64,000 bases of DNA from a virus. The DNA lies in IMG/VR virus record IMGVR_UViG_3300026292_000003, positions 124,001 to 188,000 of that record; one strand, 5' to 3'. The position numbers and the translations under genes were made by a program. The notes beneath the pieces were generated by a model. That model saw only the letters and a list, made by a program, of their open reading frames with translations. It did no database searches and was not told the origin of the DNA. This document shows positions 56,982 to 64,000 of the stretch, piece after piece. The first letter of the stretch is position 1. The number at the start of each line of letters is the position of its first letter.

Positions 56982-56988
56982 ATAAATA
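56981..56988 (+). promoter_or_regulatory. T4-type late promoter (GATAAATA)
   Basis: GATAAATACTTGTAG, 23 bp before ATG 57012, overlapping the last base of the upstream stop region. Confidence 0.65.
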
Positions 56989-57011
56989 CTTGTAGATACA
57001 GGAGAACATAC

Positions 57012-57383
57012 ATGGCTAGTTCCATAATTTTATTAACAAATAAGAACGAATTATCATATACAAGTAACGCCGTTAAAGGCGACGGTTACTACGGTTTTAG
57101 TGATGGCTTACATACTATGAGCTTTCACGTAGTAAACTTTACAGGTAGAATACATTTAGAAGCTACAATCGTTGAGAATCCTACTGATGACGATTGGTTC
57201 CCTATCGAACTAGACGCAGTAACTCCTTATTACCAATTCACCGCTGAAACTGCAACCAAAGGTATTAGTTTTGAAGGAAACTTTGTATATTTAAGATGCA
57301 AAGTGGATAGAGCATACTTAGGTGCAAACTCATATGATCCTGCATTACATGGTTCAATTGACAAAGTGGTGGTTCTACTATAG
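57012..57383 (+). CDS. Small beta-rich virion protein
   Basis: A 123-residue protein of alternating beta strands (SIILLTNKNELSYTSN, MSFHVVNFTGRIHLEATIVENP, GNFVYLRCKV) with the look of a phage collar or decoration subunit. Late promoter and AGGAG site; 10 bp before the large fibre gene. Structural role inferred. Confidence 0.6.
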   Translation: MASSIILLTNKNELSYTSNAVKGDGYYGFSDGLHTMSFHVVNFTGRIHLEATIVENPTDDDWFPIELDAVTPYYQFTAETATKGISFEGNFVYLRCKVDRAYLGANSYDPALHGSIDKVVVLL

Positions 57384-57393
57384 GAGATAAACT

Positions 57394-59400
57394 TTGGCCA
57401 TTAAAGCATTCAGCGGCGGTATTCAAAATCAACCATTACCAGAAATTAACCTAGCTAATATTGCAGACGGTGATATCCTAGTCTATGATGTAAGCACAAA
57501 AGCATTTGAGAACACCGCAGGTAGTTTTACTACATTAGACCAAGTTAATGCTCTTATAGCAAACATTAACAGTGGTGGAACAGTAGATTTAAGTAACTAT
57601 GCTACCACAGCCTCACTTTCTACAGAAGTCACAAATTTGACAGCTTTAATTAACTCTAAGACTACTGAATCTTATGTAGATGCACAGATAGCCGCACTTC
57701 CTGGACCTACTGATTTAACTAACTATGTTACAAATTCAGATCTTGCGGCGGCAATAGCAAACTTTGATACTAGCACAGAAATTGATGGAAAAATTAATAC
57801 GGCTATTGCAAACGCCACATTCTTTGATGGCGATTACAATAACCTTTTTAACACTCCCCAAATTCCATCATTAACTGGATATGCTACACAAGTTTGGGTA
57901 CAACAACAAATTAATGCTATACCCGGTGGCGGTGGAGGTGGTTCAACAACACTAGATGGATTAACTGATGTTGATACTACAAGTGCAACAGCAGGTCAAG
58001 TATTAAAATATGATGGTAATTCATGGGCACCAGCAGATGATGCAACAACTGGAGGTGGCGGAACTGATGCAGATACATTAGATGGTTTTGATAGTTCTTA
58101 TTATTTAGATTATACTAACTTTACTAATACTCCAGCTCCTGTTACACCATTTAGTGGTGACTATGCAGACCTAACAAACAAGCCAACATTATTTGATGGA
58201 GCATATGCTTCGTTAAGTGGTGCACCAACTGTTCCAACAGATTTAAGTGATTTAACTGATACAACTAATTTATTATCAGGTGCGGCTTATACTGATGCAA
58301 GTGTAGATATACATATTAATAAAGCATCAGCGGCATCTGGTCAAGTATTAGGTTGGGATGGTTCAGATTATGTTTGGGTTAACAATGCAGGTGGAGGCGG
58401 CGGTGCTACTTCTTTAGGTGGACTAACAGATGTAAGTAATACTGCACCATCATCAGGAATGGTTTTAAAATGGAATGGTACTGAATGGGCTCCAGCAGTT
58501 GACGCAACTACAGGCGTTGGTGGAAGTAACTATGCAACAGAATCTTATGTAGATCAAAAATTAACAGAACGTGGACCACATTTTAGTGGTGACTATAATG
58601 ATTTAACAAACACACCTGTTTTATTCTCAGGTGACTATACTGACTTACTTAACAAACCAGCAGGTAATGCAGATTTAAGTTTACAACTTGTTGGTACTGA
58701 TTTACAATTATTAAATATAGAACCTGATCCAGATACAATTATTAGTTCAGTAAGTTTATCTTCATTAGGTGCGGCGATAGGTACTAGTATAGATTATACA
58801 GATTTACAAAACTTACCTAACTTGTTTAGCGGTGACTATAATGATTTAGTTAATAGACCAAATTTATTCTCAGGCAATTATGATGATTTAGCAAATAAAC
58901 CAGTAGTACCTAGTATTGCAGGATTAGCATCTACTGCTTATGTTGATGCGGCAGTTACTGGTGCAACAACAGGAGATAAAGTATTTGAAGGTAACGTAAG
59001 TCAAGTAGCAAAAGTTTCTAATGTTGTTGCGGCATCGCAAGATAATTATATTATATCTATTACAACAACAGATGCAACAATTACTGAAGCATTATTAATG
59101 AGTGGTAATAGAATAGAAATTGAAGATAATAGTACAGTTATGTACGATATTCATGTTGTAGGTGCAGATAGCACAGAACATCATGGTGTAAAAATTAAAG
59201 GAATCATAGATAGAACTAGTGGAACTACCGCATTAGTTGGTACTCCTGCTAAAGAAATATTAGTAGAAAATGATGATGGGTGGAATGCAGACGTTATTGC
59301 AGACACCGTAAATGGTAGTTTAAAGATTACAGTTCAAGGAGAAGCAAGTAGATCCGTACAATGGACTATATTTGTGGAACTAAAAACCGTAAAAAGATAG
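57394..59400 (+). CDS. Large tail-fibre-type protein with repeats
   Basis: The 668-residue protein (TTG start, AGGAGA upstream) has an N-terminal LPEINLANIADGDILVYD motif and at least seven repeats of the form FSGDY-x-DL-x-N-x-P (for example FDGDYNNLFNTP, FSGDYADLTNKP, FSGDYTDLLNKP, FSGNYDDLANKP), interspersed with Gly-rich linkers and 'SGQVLGWDGSDYVW'-type units. Such repeats form trimeric beta shafts of phage fibres. The C-terminal region (from about 545) is a separate beta domain. Confidence 0.85.
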   Translation: MAIKAFSGGIQNQPLPEINLANIADGDILVYDVSTKAFENTAGSFTTLDQVNALIANINSGGTVDLSNYATTASLSTEVTNLTALINSKTTESYVDAQIAALPGPTDLTNYVTNSDLAAAIANFDTSTEIDGKINTAIANATFFDGDYNNLFNTPQIPSLTGYATQVWVQQQINAIPGGGGGGSTTLDGLTDVDTTSATAGQVLKYDGNSWAPADDATTGGGGTDADTLDGFDSSYYLDYTNFTNTPAPVTPFSGDYADLTNKPTLFDGAYASLSGAPTVPTDLSDLTDTTNLLSGAAYTDASVDIHINKASAASGQVLGWDGSDYVWVNNAGGGGGATSLGGLTDVSNTAPSSGMVLKWNGTEWAPAVDATTGVGGSNYATESYVDQKLTERGPHFSGDYNDLTNTPVLFSGDYTDLLNKPAGNADLSLQLVGTDLQLLNIEPDPDTIISSVSLSSLGAAIGTSIDYTDLQNLPNLFSGDYNDLVNRPNLFSGNYDDLANKPVVPSIAGLASTAYVDAAVTGATTGDKVFEGNVSQVAKVSNVVAASQDNYIISITTTDATITEALLMSGNRIEIEDNSTVMYDIHVVGADSTEHHGVKIKGIIDRTSGTTALVGTPAKEILVENDDGWNADVIADTVNGSLKITVQGEASRSVQWTIFVELKTVKR

Positions 59401-59407
59401 CAAAGAT

Positions 59408-59415
59408 GATAAATA
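59408..59415 (+). promoter_or_regulatory. T4-type late promoter (GATAAATA)
   Basis: GATAAATAAATGTAG, 55 bp before ATG 59471, leaving room for a short leader. Confidence 0.65.
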
Positions 59416-59470
59416 AATGTAGTAGCAAAAGCTACAGAACATTAAATATACATTTTAAGGAGAACTAAAA

Positions 59471-59776
59471 ATGGCAACAAGAAATCCAGCAAACGTAATT
59501 GAGTTCGGTAAAGTTAACTTTGGCGCACCTATTACAGTATTCGCAATCGCATCTGCATCAGGTATCGATGGACAAGTAGCTCCAGGTGAAGACCTAGAGA
59601 AATTTGTAGAAGCAGTACAATCAAAAGGTACAGTTATCGGTCTAGGTGCTGAATCAGGTGGAGCATTCAACTGTTATGTTGAAAACTCTTCTTGGACAGC
59701 GGCTGACTTAGAAACAGCAGTTCAAGCATTAGGCGGAACTCTAGCTTCAGCAACAGTTACTGACGCAGGTCTATAA
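59471..59776 (+). CDS. Abundant-type small virion protein
   Basis: A 101-residue protein (NPANVIEFGKVNFGAPITVF...) with its own late promoter, strong AAGGAG site and a strong terminator. That single-gene unit and its GC-richer codon choice suggest high expression, as for a decoration or tube-type protein. No family recognised. Confidence 0.6.
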   Translation: MATRNPANVIEFGKVNFGAPITVFAIASASGIDGQVAPGEDLEKFVEAVQSKGTVIGLGAESGGAFNCYVENSSWTAADLETAVQALGGTLASATVTDAGL

Positions 59777-59805
59777 TATTTAAATTATAGATATTAAAAC
59801 AATTC

Positions 59806-59841
59806 AAAAGCCCAGTATACTTAATTGTGTACTGGGCTTTT
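59806..59841 (+). terminator. Rho-independent terminator
   Basis: AAAAGCCCAGTATAC and GTGTACTGGGCTTTT pair over 15 positions (one G-U) around a 6-nt loop and end in T-rich sequence. It isolates the small virion gene as a single transcript. Confidence 0.92.
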
Positions 59842-59853
59842 CCTTTGACGATA

Positions 59854-59861
59854 GATAAATA
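59854..59861 (+). promoter_or_regulatory. T4-type late promoter (GATAAATA)
   Basis: GATAAATACTATATA, 29 bp before ATG 59891. Confidence 0.65.
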
Positions 59862-59890
59862 CTATATACACACTATAGGAGTACAATAAA

Positions 59891-60253
59891 ATGTCAACAG
59901 ATATAAACAAAGACGGTAAAGTTTCATGGCTTGAAGCATTTCCTTATTGGTTTGATAAATTACGTATATTTCCAAGAATATTCATTTCTATGTATATCTA
60001 TTTGTTATACAGAGTAACTGAATGGTTTATGGCTTTGCCAGAACCAAGTATGCCACAAGCTGGTTTAGTAAGTGTTGTAGTTGGTGCCGGTGCGGCATGG
60101 TTTGGACTATATGTAAATAGTACAAGTGAGAATCCAGGTAAAATTGTAGTACAAACAACTGCAAGTCCTACTTCAACAAGCGGTTCCTCTTATTCAGGAG
60201 CGGCGTCAGCTGAAGCAGAATACTCAGATGAATATAAGGGTGGAAAATATTAA
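59891..60253 (+). CDS. Conserved T4-like phage membrane protein with EF-hand-like loop
   Basis: A 120-residue protein beginning with a DINKDGKVSWLEA loop (EF-hand-like D-x-N-x-D-G, residues 4-13), then two membrane helices (about 26-51 and 56-75) and a Ser/Gly/Ala-rich disordered tail. Related proteins are common in T4-like cyanophages; a holin-like role is sometimes proposed but is not shown. Confidence 0.55.
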   Translation: MSTDINKDGKVSWLEAFPYWFDKLRIFPRIFISMYIYLLYRVTEWFMALPEPSMPQAGLVSVVVGAGAAWFGLYVNSTSENPGKIVVQTTASPTSTSGSSYSGAASAEAEYSDEYKGGKY

Positions 60254-60804
60254 TGTATCAACATCATATTATATTAAAAACAAAAGAACCACTGGAAGCC
60301 AAACTCGTTGCTGAATGGTTAAAAACAGTAAAAGAGTTTGGACCAGATGATATTGCATTTGCATATCAGCACGGTGATCACGAAGTAAGTATGGAATATG
60401 GAACAAATGAAGAAAGTCCACTACCGCATAGTTACGTAGTTCCATTAAAAAGAGATATGACAGCAGATGAAACATTTGTTGTTGTTTCAGCTTGGGAATA
60501 CAAATATATGCCAGACTTTAATATAGAAATTTCTAATATGTATGATACAATGCAAGACTTTGAAATAGACATCGATGAAGATGTTAAACAAAAAGCAACA
60601 CTAGATCTTAACAAGTGGCATCATAATAGATGGCGTGACGAAATGTTAAAAGAAGGTTGGCATTATGGATTGTACTTTAGTTCAAAAAACAAAAGTCACC
60701 CTGCATTAAAAGATTGGGATTCATTACCAGAGAGTCATAGAAGAAGTCCACAGTTTAACAATAAAGAGATATTTGAATGGTTGCGTAAAAACGGCGTAGC
60801 ATAA
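60253..60804 (+). CDS. Protein with RyR-like C-terminal domain
   Basis: The 183-residue protein ends with NKWHHNRWRDEMLKEGWHYG...KNKSHPALKDWDSLPESHR (about 118-165), which fits the RyR domain pattern (H..W..ek...GW.yG......HP.l..wd.Lpe), a small helical fold found in phages and in ryanodine receptors. The N-terminal half is alpha/beta with an acidic stretch. Function unknown; RyR domains in phage proteins may bind nucleotide ligands. TAATG overlap with the upstream gene. Confidence 0.55.
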   Translation: MYQHHIILKTKEPLEAKLVAEWLKTVKEFGPDDIAFAYQHGDHEVSMEYGTNEESPLPHSYVVPLKRDMTADETFVVVSAWEYKYMPDFNIEISNMYDTMQDFEIDIDEDVKQKATLDLNKWHHNRWRDEMLKEGWHYGLYFSSKNKSHPALKDWDSLPESHRRSPQFNNKEIFEWLRKNGVA

Positions 60805-60805
60805 A

Positions 60806-61714
60806 ATGATATCTAAAAACGACTTTGTCGTACTTACAGAAGACGGACAAATCAAATCAACACAAACTCATTTCCTTATTAAGAATAATCTTACAGATTT
60901 TATAAGATGGGATTGCGAAGTATTTTCACACACAAAGAATATCAATTCACAAACTGGTAAAACAGGTTACACAGCCTGTGGTAATAAATCTACAACTTGT
61001 AACGTAGGAATATGCTCGTGTCCTACTGATATATATTTGCCTAAAGGTTTAAACGAGCATTGGCTTTTTTTATTAAGAGAAAAAGTTAGAAAATTATCTA
61101 CAAATGACATATTAGATAGTTACCAATTAGAAGATGGTAAAATTGTTGCTTGTGGTCAACTAGGATTATTAGTTAATACAAAATTTGTAGTAGACTGGAA
61201 CTTATTAAGAAGATGTAATTTTTCTTGTACCTATTGTGCTCCAGATATACACAGTTATACAAGTGAGTTTCCACCTTTTGAACAATTACAAAAAGAATTT
61301 AATGATATAAAAATTCCACAAGGTAAAGAAGCATATTTTAACCTAAATGGTGGTGAACCAACATTACACCCAAATATATTTGACATAGTAAAAATGTGTT
61401 ACAATGTTGGACACGTAGAACTATTATCAAATGGAACTGCTTCAGTTTCAATGTATAATGATTTACTTGATTATACTAAAATTAATATAAGTTTACACCA
61501 CGAATTAATTAACGAAAAACATATGAAAAAATTTGTTAAAATAGCTGAATTAAATAAAGGTGAATTAGTGTTTAAATACTTTAATACATTTGACGAAGAA
61601 AAATACAAAGAATACTTGGATAAATTATCAACATTTAACCATGTATCAATTATTACCAACAAACGTCTTATCTTACGTGGTCAACGTAACCAAGATAAAT
61701 CTTGGGCAACATAG
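60806..61714 (+). CDS. Radical SAM protein, third
   Basis: The 302-residue protein has an N-terminal Cys-rich segment (ACGNKSTTCNVGICSC, about 53-68), then a radical SAM core: R-C-N-F-S-C-T-Y-C (about 137-145, C-x3-C-x2-C), FNLNGGEPTLHP (about 180-191), and VELLSNGTA. It differs from the Twitch pair at 45938 and 47115 in size and Cys layout. Substrate unknown. Follows the RyR-like gene by 1 bp. Confidence 0.88.
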   Translation: MISKNDFVVLTEDGQIKSTQTHFLIKNNLTDFIRWDCEVFSHTKNINSQTGKTGYTACGNKSTTCNVGICSCPTDIYLPKGLNEHWLFLLREKVRKLSTNDILDSYQLEDGKIVACGQLGLLVNTKFVVDWNLLRRCNFSCTYCAPDIHSYTSEFPPFEQLQKEFNDIKIPQGKEAYFNLNGGEPTLHPNIFDIVKMCYNVGHVELLSNGTASVSMYNDLLDYTKINISLHHELINEKHMKKFVKIAELNKGELVFKYFNTFDEEKYKEYLDKLSTFNHVSIITNKRLILRGQRNQDKSWAT

Positions 61715-61715
61715 G

Positions 61716-61744
61716 TTGACTTCTATTTTATAATCTGTTATAAT
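61716..61744 (+). promoter_or_regulatory. Sigma70-type promoter
   Basis: TTGACT (61716-61721), 17-bp spacer, TATAAT (61739-61744), one mismatch from consensus, 23 bp before ATG 61768. Confidence 0.82.
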
Positions 61745-61767
61745 AAAGCTAACAAGGAAGGAAAAAA

Positions 61768-61971
61768 ATGACTAAAACTATAGCATCAATAATCGTCCTA
61801 GGATTTCTAGTAGGGTGTAGTGCAATACCAGAAAATCCAAGAATGTCTTTTGGTAAGAAATGTTCAGTTACTGAAGAAAATCAGGTTGCATATTCTTATG
61901 TATGGTTGTACAATAAAGACTCAGGACTAGAAGCAAATAAAGAAACTTGTAAAAAATTAGAAGAGAAGTAA
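61768..61971 (+). CDS. Small lipoprotein
   Basis: A 67-residue protein with a lipoprotein signal (TKTIASIIVLGFLVGC; lipobox V-G-C at 15-17) and a short mature domain with two more Cys (about 32, 61). Early-type promoter. It might block secondary infection at the outer membrane, as some phage lipoproteins do, but this is a guess. Confidence 0.68.
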   Translation: MTKTIASIIVLGFLVGCSAIPENPRMSFGKKCSVTEENQVAYSYVWLYNKDSGLEANKETCKKLEEK

Positions 61972-61977
61972 TATATA

Positions 61978-63003
61978 ATGACTTTAGGTAAAGTTGGTTT
62001 TGCTTGTAAGTATTTACATCACGATCAAACACAAAAGAAGAAAATCCTAGAGGAACTTCAAAGACCACTTACTGAAAAATGTACAACAGTAAGGTGGCTT
62101 AATAGTCAACATAGAGATGTAGCAGAGCAAAGGCTATGGGACATAATGGTCCATAATAGTCAAGCAGTTTACAACCTAATAGAATATGTTGGCAGTTTAC
62201 CAGAACGACAGAGAATGGTTAGGCTGGGCAGTAATCAACTGCCCGTCTATACTCAAGATGATTGGCGATATTTCTGGAAACGCACAGACGTAATTGATTA
62301 CGCAAATAAGTATTATAGTAGAGCAGGTGAACTTGCAAGGAAACTTGGTGTACGTCTTAGTATGCACCCAGGGCAATTTACAGTACTAGCAAGTGATAAT
62401 CCTGAAATTGTAGAACGTAGTATAGAGGAGTTTGAATATCATGCGAATATCATCAGGTGGATGGGCTACGGTAAGAGTTGGCAAGACTTCAAGTGTAACG
62501 TCCACATCTCAGGCAAAAAAGGTCCAGCCGGTATCAAAGCCGTCCTTCCAAGATTGTCTACAGAAGCAAGAAACTGTATTACTATTGAAAACGATGAAAA
62601 CTCGTGGGGCATCGATGCCTCGCTTGAACTTGAGAAGGAGGTAGCACTCGTTGCAGACATACACCACCACTGGGTTCATAGTGCCGGAGAGTATATACAC
62701 GTCAATGACGACAGAATTAAACGTATTATTGATTCTTGGCGTGGCGTTAGGCCTGTGTTGCATTATAGTGTTAGCCGTGAAGATTATATCAACTCGGATA
62801 ACAAAAGACATAGACCGGACTTTCAAGCCCTTATTGAGCAAGGATACAAAAAAGCCAAATTAAGAGCCCATAGCGACTATATGTGGAATACAGCCGTTAA
62901 CGAATGGGCTGGAACATTCCGTAAAGACTTTGATATCATGGTAGAAGCTAAAATGAAGAATTTAGCTAGTATCCCATTTGAGGAACAAACAGCTCTTATT
63001 TGA
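61978..63003 (+). CDS. uvsE: UV damage endonuclease (UvdE/UvsE)
   Basis: The 341-residue TIM-barrel nuclease carries the family motifs KVGFACKYLHH at the N-terminus, RLSMHPGQFTVLAS (about 123-136; metal-binding His), CNVHISGKKGPAG (about 169-181), ITIENDENSW (about 201-210; Glu ligand) and HHHWVHSAG (about 227-235). It nicks DNA 5' of UV photoproducts, suiting a phage of sunlit water. GC content is visibly higher than its neighbours, which suggests recent transfer. Confidence 0.9.
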   Translation: MTLGKVGFACKYLHHDQTQKKKILEELQRPLTEKCTTVRWLNSQHRDVAEQRLWDIMVHNSQAVYNLIEYVGSLPERQRMVRLGSNQLPVYTQDDWRYFWKRTDVIDYANKYYSRAGELARKLGVRLSMHPGQFTVLASDNPEIVERSIEEFEYHANIIRWMGYGKSWQDFKCNVHISGKKGPAGIKAVLPRLSTEARNCITIENDENSWGIDASLELEKEVALVADIHHHWVHSAGEYIHVNDDRIKRIIDSWRGVRPVLHYSVSREDYINSDNKRHRPDFQALIEQGYKKAKLRAHSDYMWNTAVNEWAGTFRKDFDIMVEAKMKNLASIPFEEQTALI

Positions 63004-63009
63004 TAAATA
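63002..63009 (+). promoter_or_regulatory. T4-type late promoter (GATAAATA)
   Basis: GATAAATACTAC overlaps the stop codon of uvsE and lies 20 bp before ATG 63030. Confidence 0.6.
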
Positions 63010-63029
63010 CTACAAATAGGAGATACATT

Positions 63030-63368
63030 ATGAATGATATTCAAAGATTAAAAGAACTTTCAGGCATCATATCTGAAGCACCAAAACCCGTAGCAAAAAT
63101 AAGCCAAGGCGGATTTATGGACTGGAAATATTCTAGTCGTGATGATATAATAGACTTGGGACATAGTGTAGCCGACTCATTAAAAGTAGAGGGTACATAT
63201 ACTCACGATTTAAACAAAGAATGGGAACAAACTGGTTACATTAATTTAGCTATGATACAGAATTGGGAAGAAATCAAAGGACAAATTCCAAGTGAAGATT
63301 TAGAACAAATTTTAGAAGATGAAGAAATTATCGAACCTGCAAGATGGTTAGATGTAGATTGGGTTTAA
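63030..63368 (+). CDS. Acidic protein of unknown function
   Basis: A 112-residue acidic protein starting MNDIQRLKELSGIISEAPKP, a short amphipathic helix followed by Pro-Lys, which loosely resembles the removable leaders that direct proteins into the T4 prohead. The rest is helical and Glu/Asp-rich. AGGAGA precedes ATG 63030. Late promoter upstream. Virion-internal protein is speculative. Confidence 0.55.
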   Translation: MNDIQRLKELSGIISEAPKPVAKISQGGFMDWKYSSRDDIIDLGHSVADSLKVEGTYTHDLNKEWEQTGYINLAMIQNWEEIKGQIPSEDLEQILEDEEIIEPARWLDVDWV

Positions 63369-63369
63369 T

Positions 63370-64000
63370 ATGAAATTTAATGATATAAAACAAATGCCAC
63401 AAGAAGGCGACATTGTAGGTTTAGAATTTGGCGATGTGATGATCGAATCTAAATTTGTGGAATATCTAGATGATGGTATCGTAGTAGAAATGGCTCCTAA
63501 AGGCGAACAACTATTAAAAGAATTTTTACCTCTTATACCTGCGGCAGTATGGGCAGGCGGTGCGGCGTGGAGTGCATATGATGCATGGCAGGCAAAAAAA
63601 GCATATGACAGAGGTGAAATTACAAAAGGTCAATTAGCAGGAAGAATTGGTACTGATGCGGCACTTACAATTATAGGTGGTGGATTAGCAAAAGGTGCAG
63701 TAAAAGCAACAAAAGCAGTAGCAAAAATGTTTAAGAAAAAACCAGATGTAAAAATTGATGTACCAAAAGTAGAACCAGTTAAAACAAATAATGTTCCAGT
63801 TAAAACAAACAATGTTCCAGTTAAAACAAATAATGTTCCAGTTAAAACAAACAATGTTCCAGTTTCAACAACTGGTGGAGCAGTAGCAGGTAAGACAACT
63901 AGTAAAGTAGTCACAAAGAAAGTTGACGATATAAAAAATAAAAATAAGAATAAAAAGAAGAAAAGTAAACTTAATAGATTTGGTGGTAACCTAGCACCAA
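63370..64000 (+). CDS. Repeat-containing protein, truncated by window end
   Basis: ATG 63370 opens a frame that runs off the window (210 codons seen). Residues 1-50 are alpha/beta (KFNDIKQMPQEGDIVGLEFGDVM), 54-75 a hydrophobic helix (FLPLIPAAVWAGGAAWSAYDA), then a Gly/Ala-rich stretch (about 90-115), a four-fold NNVPVKT repeat (about 137-163) and a Lys/Asn-rich basic tail. Possibly a virion or membrane-active protein. Confidence 0.6.
   Translation, partial: MKFNDIKQMPQEGDIVGLEFGDVMIESKFVEYLDDGIVVEMAPKGEQLLKEFLPLIPAAVWAGGAAWSAYDAWQAKKAYDRGEITKGQLAGRIGTDAALTIIGGGLAKGAVKATKAVAKMFKKKPDVKIDVPKVEPVKTNNVPVKTNNVPVKTNNVPVKTNNVPVSTTGGAVAGKTTSKVVTKKVDDIKNKNKNKKKKSKLNRFGGNLAP
63775..63864 (+). repeat. 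21-bp tandem repeat (four copies plus partial)
   Basis: Unit CCAGTTAAAACAAAYAATGTT repeats at 63775, 63796, 63817 and 63838 and encodes PVKTNNV; copies alternate T/C at one position. The partial fifth copy changes to PVSTTGG. Confidence 0.95.

Overview
The window is a gene-dense, AT-rich (roughly one-third GC) piece of a tailed-phage genome. It is best read as a large marine T4-superfamily myovirus whose host is probably an alphaproteobacterium (SAR11-like is possible). Evidence for a T4-type phage: dense same-strand operons with ATGA/TAATG overlaps; repeated (G/C/T)ATAAATA late promoters in front of virion, lysis and other late genes; class I ribonucleotide reductase plus glutaredoxin; PhoH; a T4 gp30-like ligase relative; PAAR spike-tip, collagen-like and fibre proteins. 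Evidence for an alphaproteobacterial link: a circularly permuted two-piece tmRNA with a DNFA-type tag, an Fpr-type reductase ending in EKAFVG, and small proteins that look like short alphaproteobacterial families. The host is an inference; nothing in the window proves it.

Layout. 1-4.5 kb: virion-type genes (scaffold-like acidic protein, structural proteins, SGNH-like hydrolase, PD-(D/E)XK nuclease). 4.5-8.3 kb: nrdA-nrdB-glutaredoxin. 8.3-12.2 kb: SH3/Sm-like protein, PAAR tip, small membrane protein, collagen-like protein and a subtilisin protease. 12.2-16 kb: small genes with eight of the eleven tRNAs and a secreted nuclease. 16-21.7 kb: sulfotransferase-like paralogues, ferredoxin-NADP reductase, 2OG-oxygenase-like protein and a methyltransferase-like protein. 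21.8-26.2 kb: early-type operons behind two identical 48-bp promoter copies (DNA ligase, ppGpp-hydrolase-like HD protein, second 2OG-oxygenase-like protein). 26.2-34.2 kb: clpP, nuclease, coiled-coil membrane protein, clpX, infC (IF-3), rpsU (bS21), clpS, amidotransferase, cytidylyltransferase, guaC. 34.2-43 kb: micro-proteins, degenerate ligase, minus-strand lipase and MscS-like genes, peroxiredoxin, GNAT, tmRNA, an outer-membrane-barrel-like protein, Rieske-type oxygenase-like protein, tRNA-Arg, speD and a minus-strand pair. 43-51.4 kb: small genes, two tRNAs, holin-like and endolysin genes, two Twitch-type radical SAM enzymes, HAD phosphatase, minus-strand phoH. 51.4-56.4 kb: structural-like pair, infA (IF-1), nested spanins, J-domain protein, clpA. 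56.4-64 kb: fibre and structural genes, a third radical SAM, UvdE endonuclease and a truncated repeat protein.

How the genes fit together. The striking theme is takeover of host translation and protein turnover. The phage carries 11 tRNAs, IF-1, IF-3, bS21, a full trans-translation RNA, both Clp unfoldases (ClpA and ClpX, each with an IGF ClpP-docking loop), ClpP, the ClpS N-degron adaptor and a J-domain co-chaperone. A second theme is nucleotide supply (NrdAB, glutaredoxin, GMP reductase, 5'-nucleotidase-like HAD) together with alarmone control (MESH1-like HD protein). A third is redox chemistry (ferredoxin-NADP reductase, Rieske-like and 2OG-like oxygenases, peroxiredoxin, three radical SAM proteins). 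Lysis genes are split into two sites: holin-like plus endolysin at 45.3-45.9 kb and spanins at 52.7-53.5 kb. Four minus-strand islands each meet the flanking plus-strand gene tail to tail with a short overlap.
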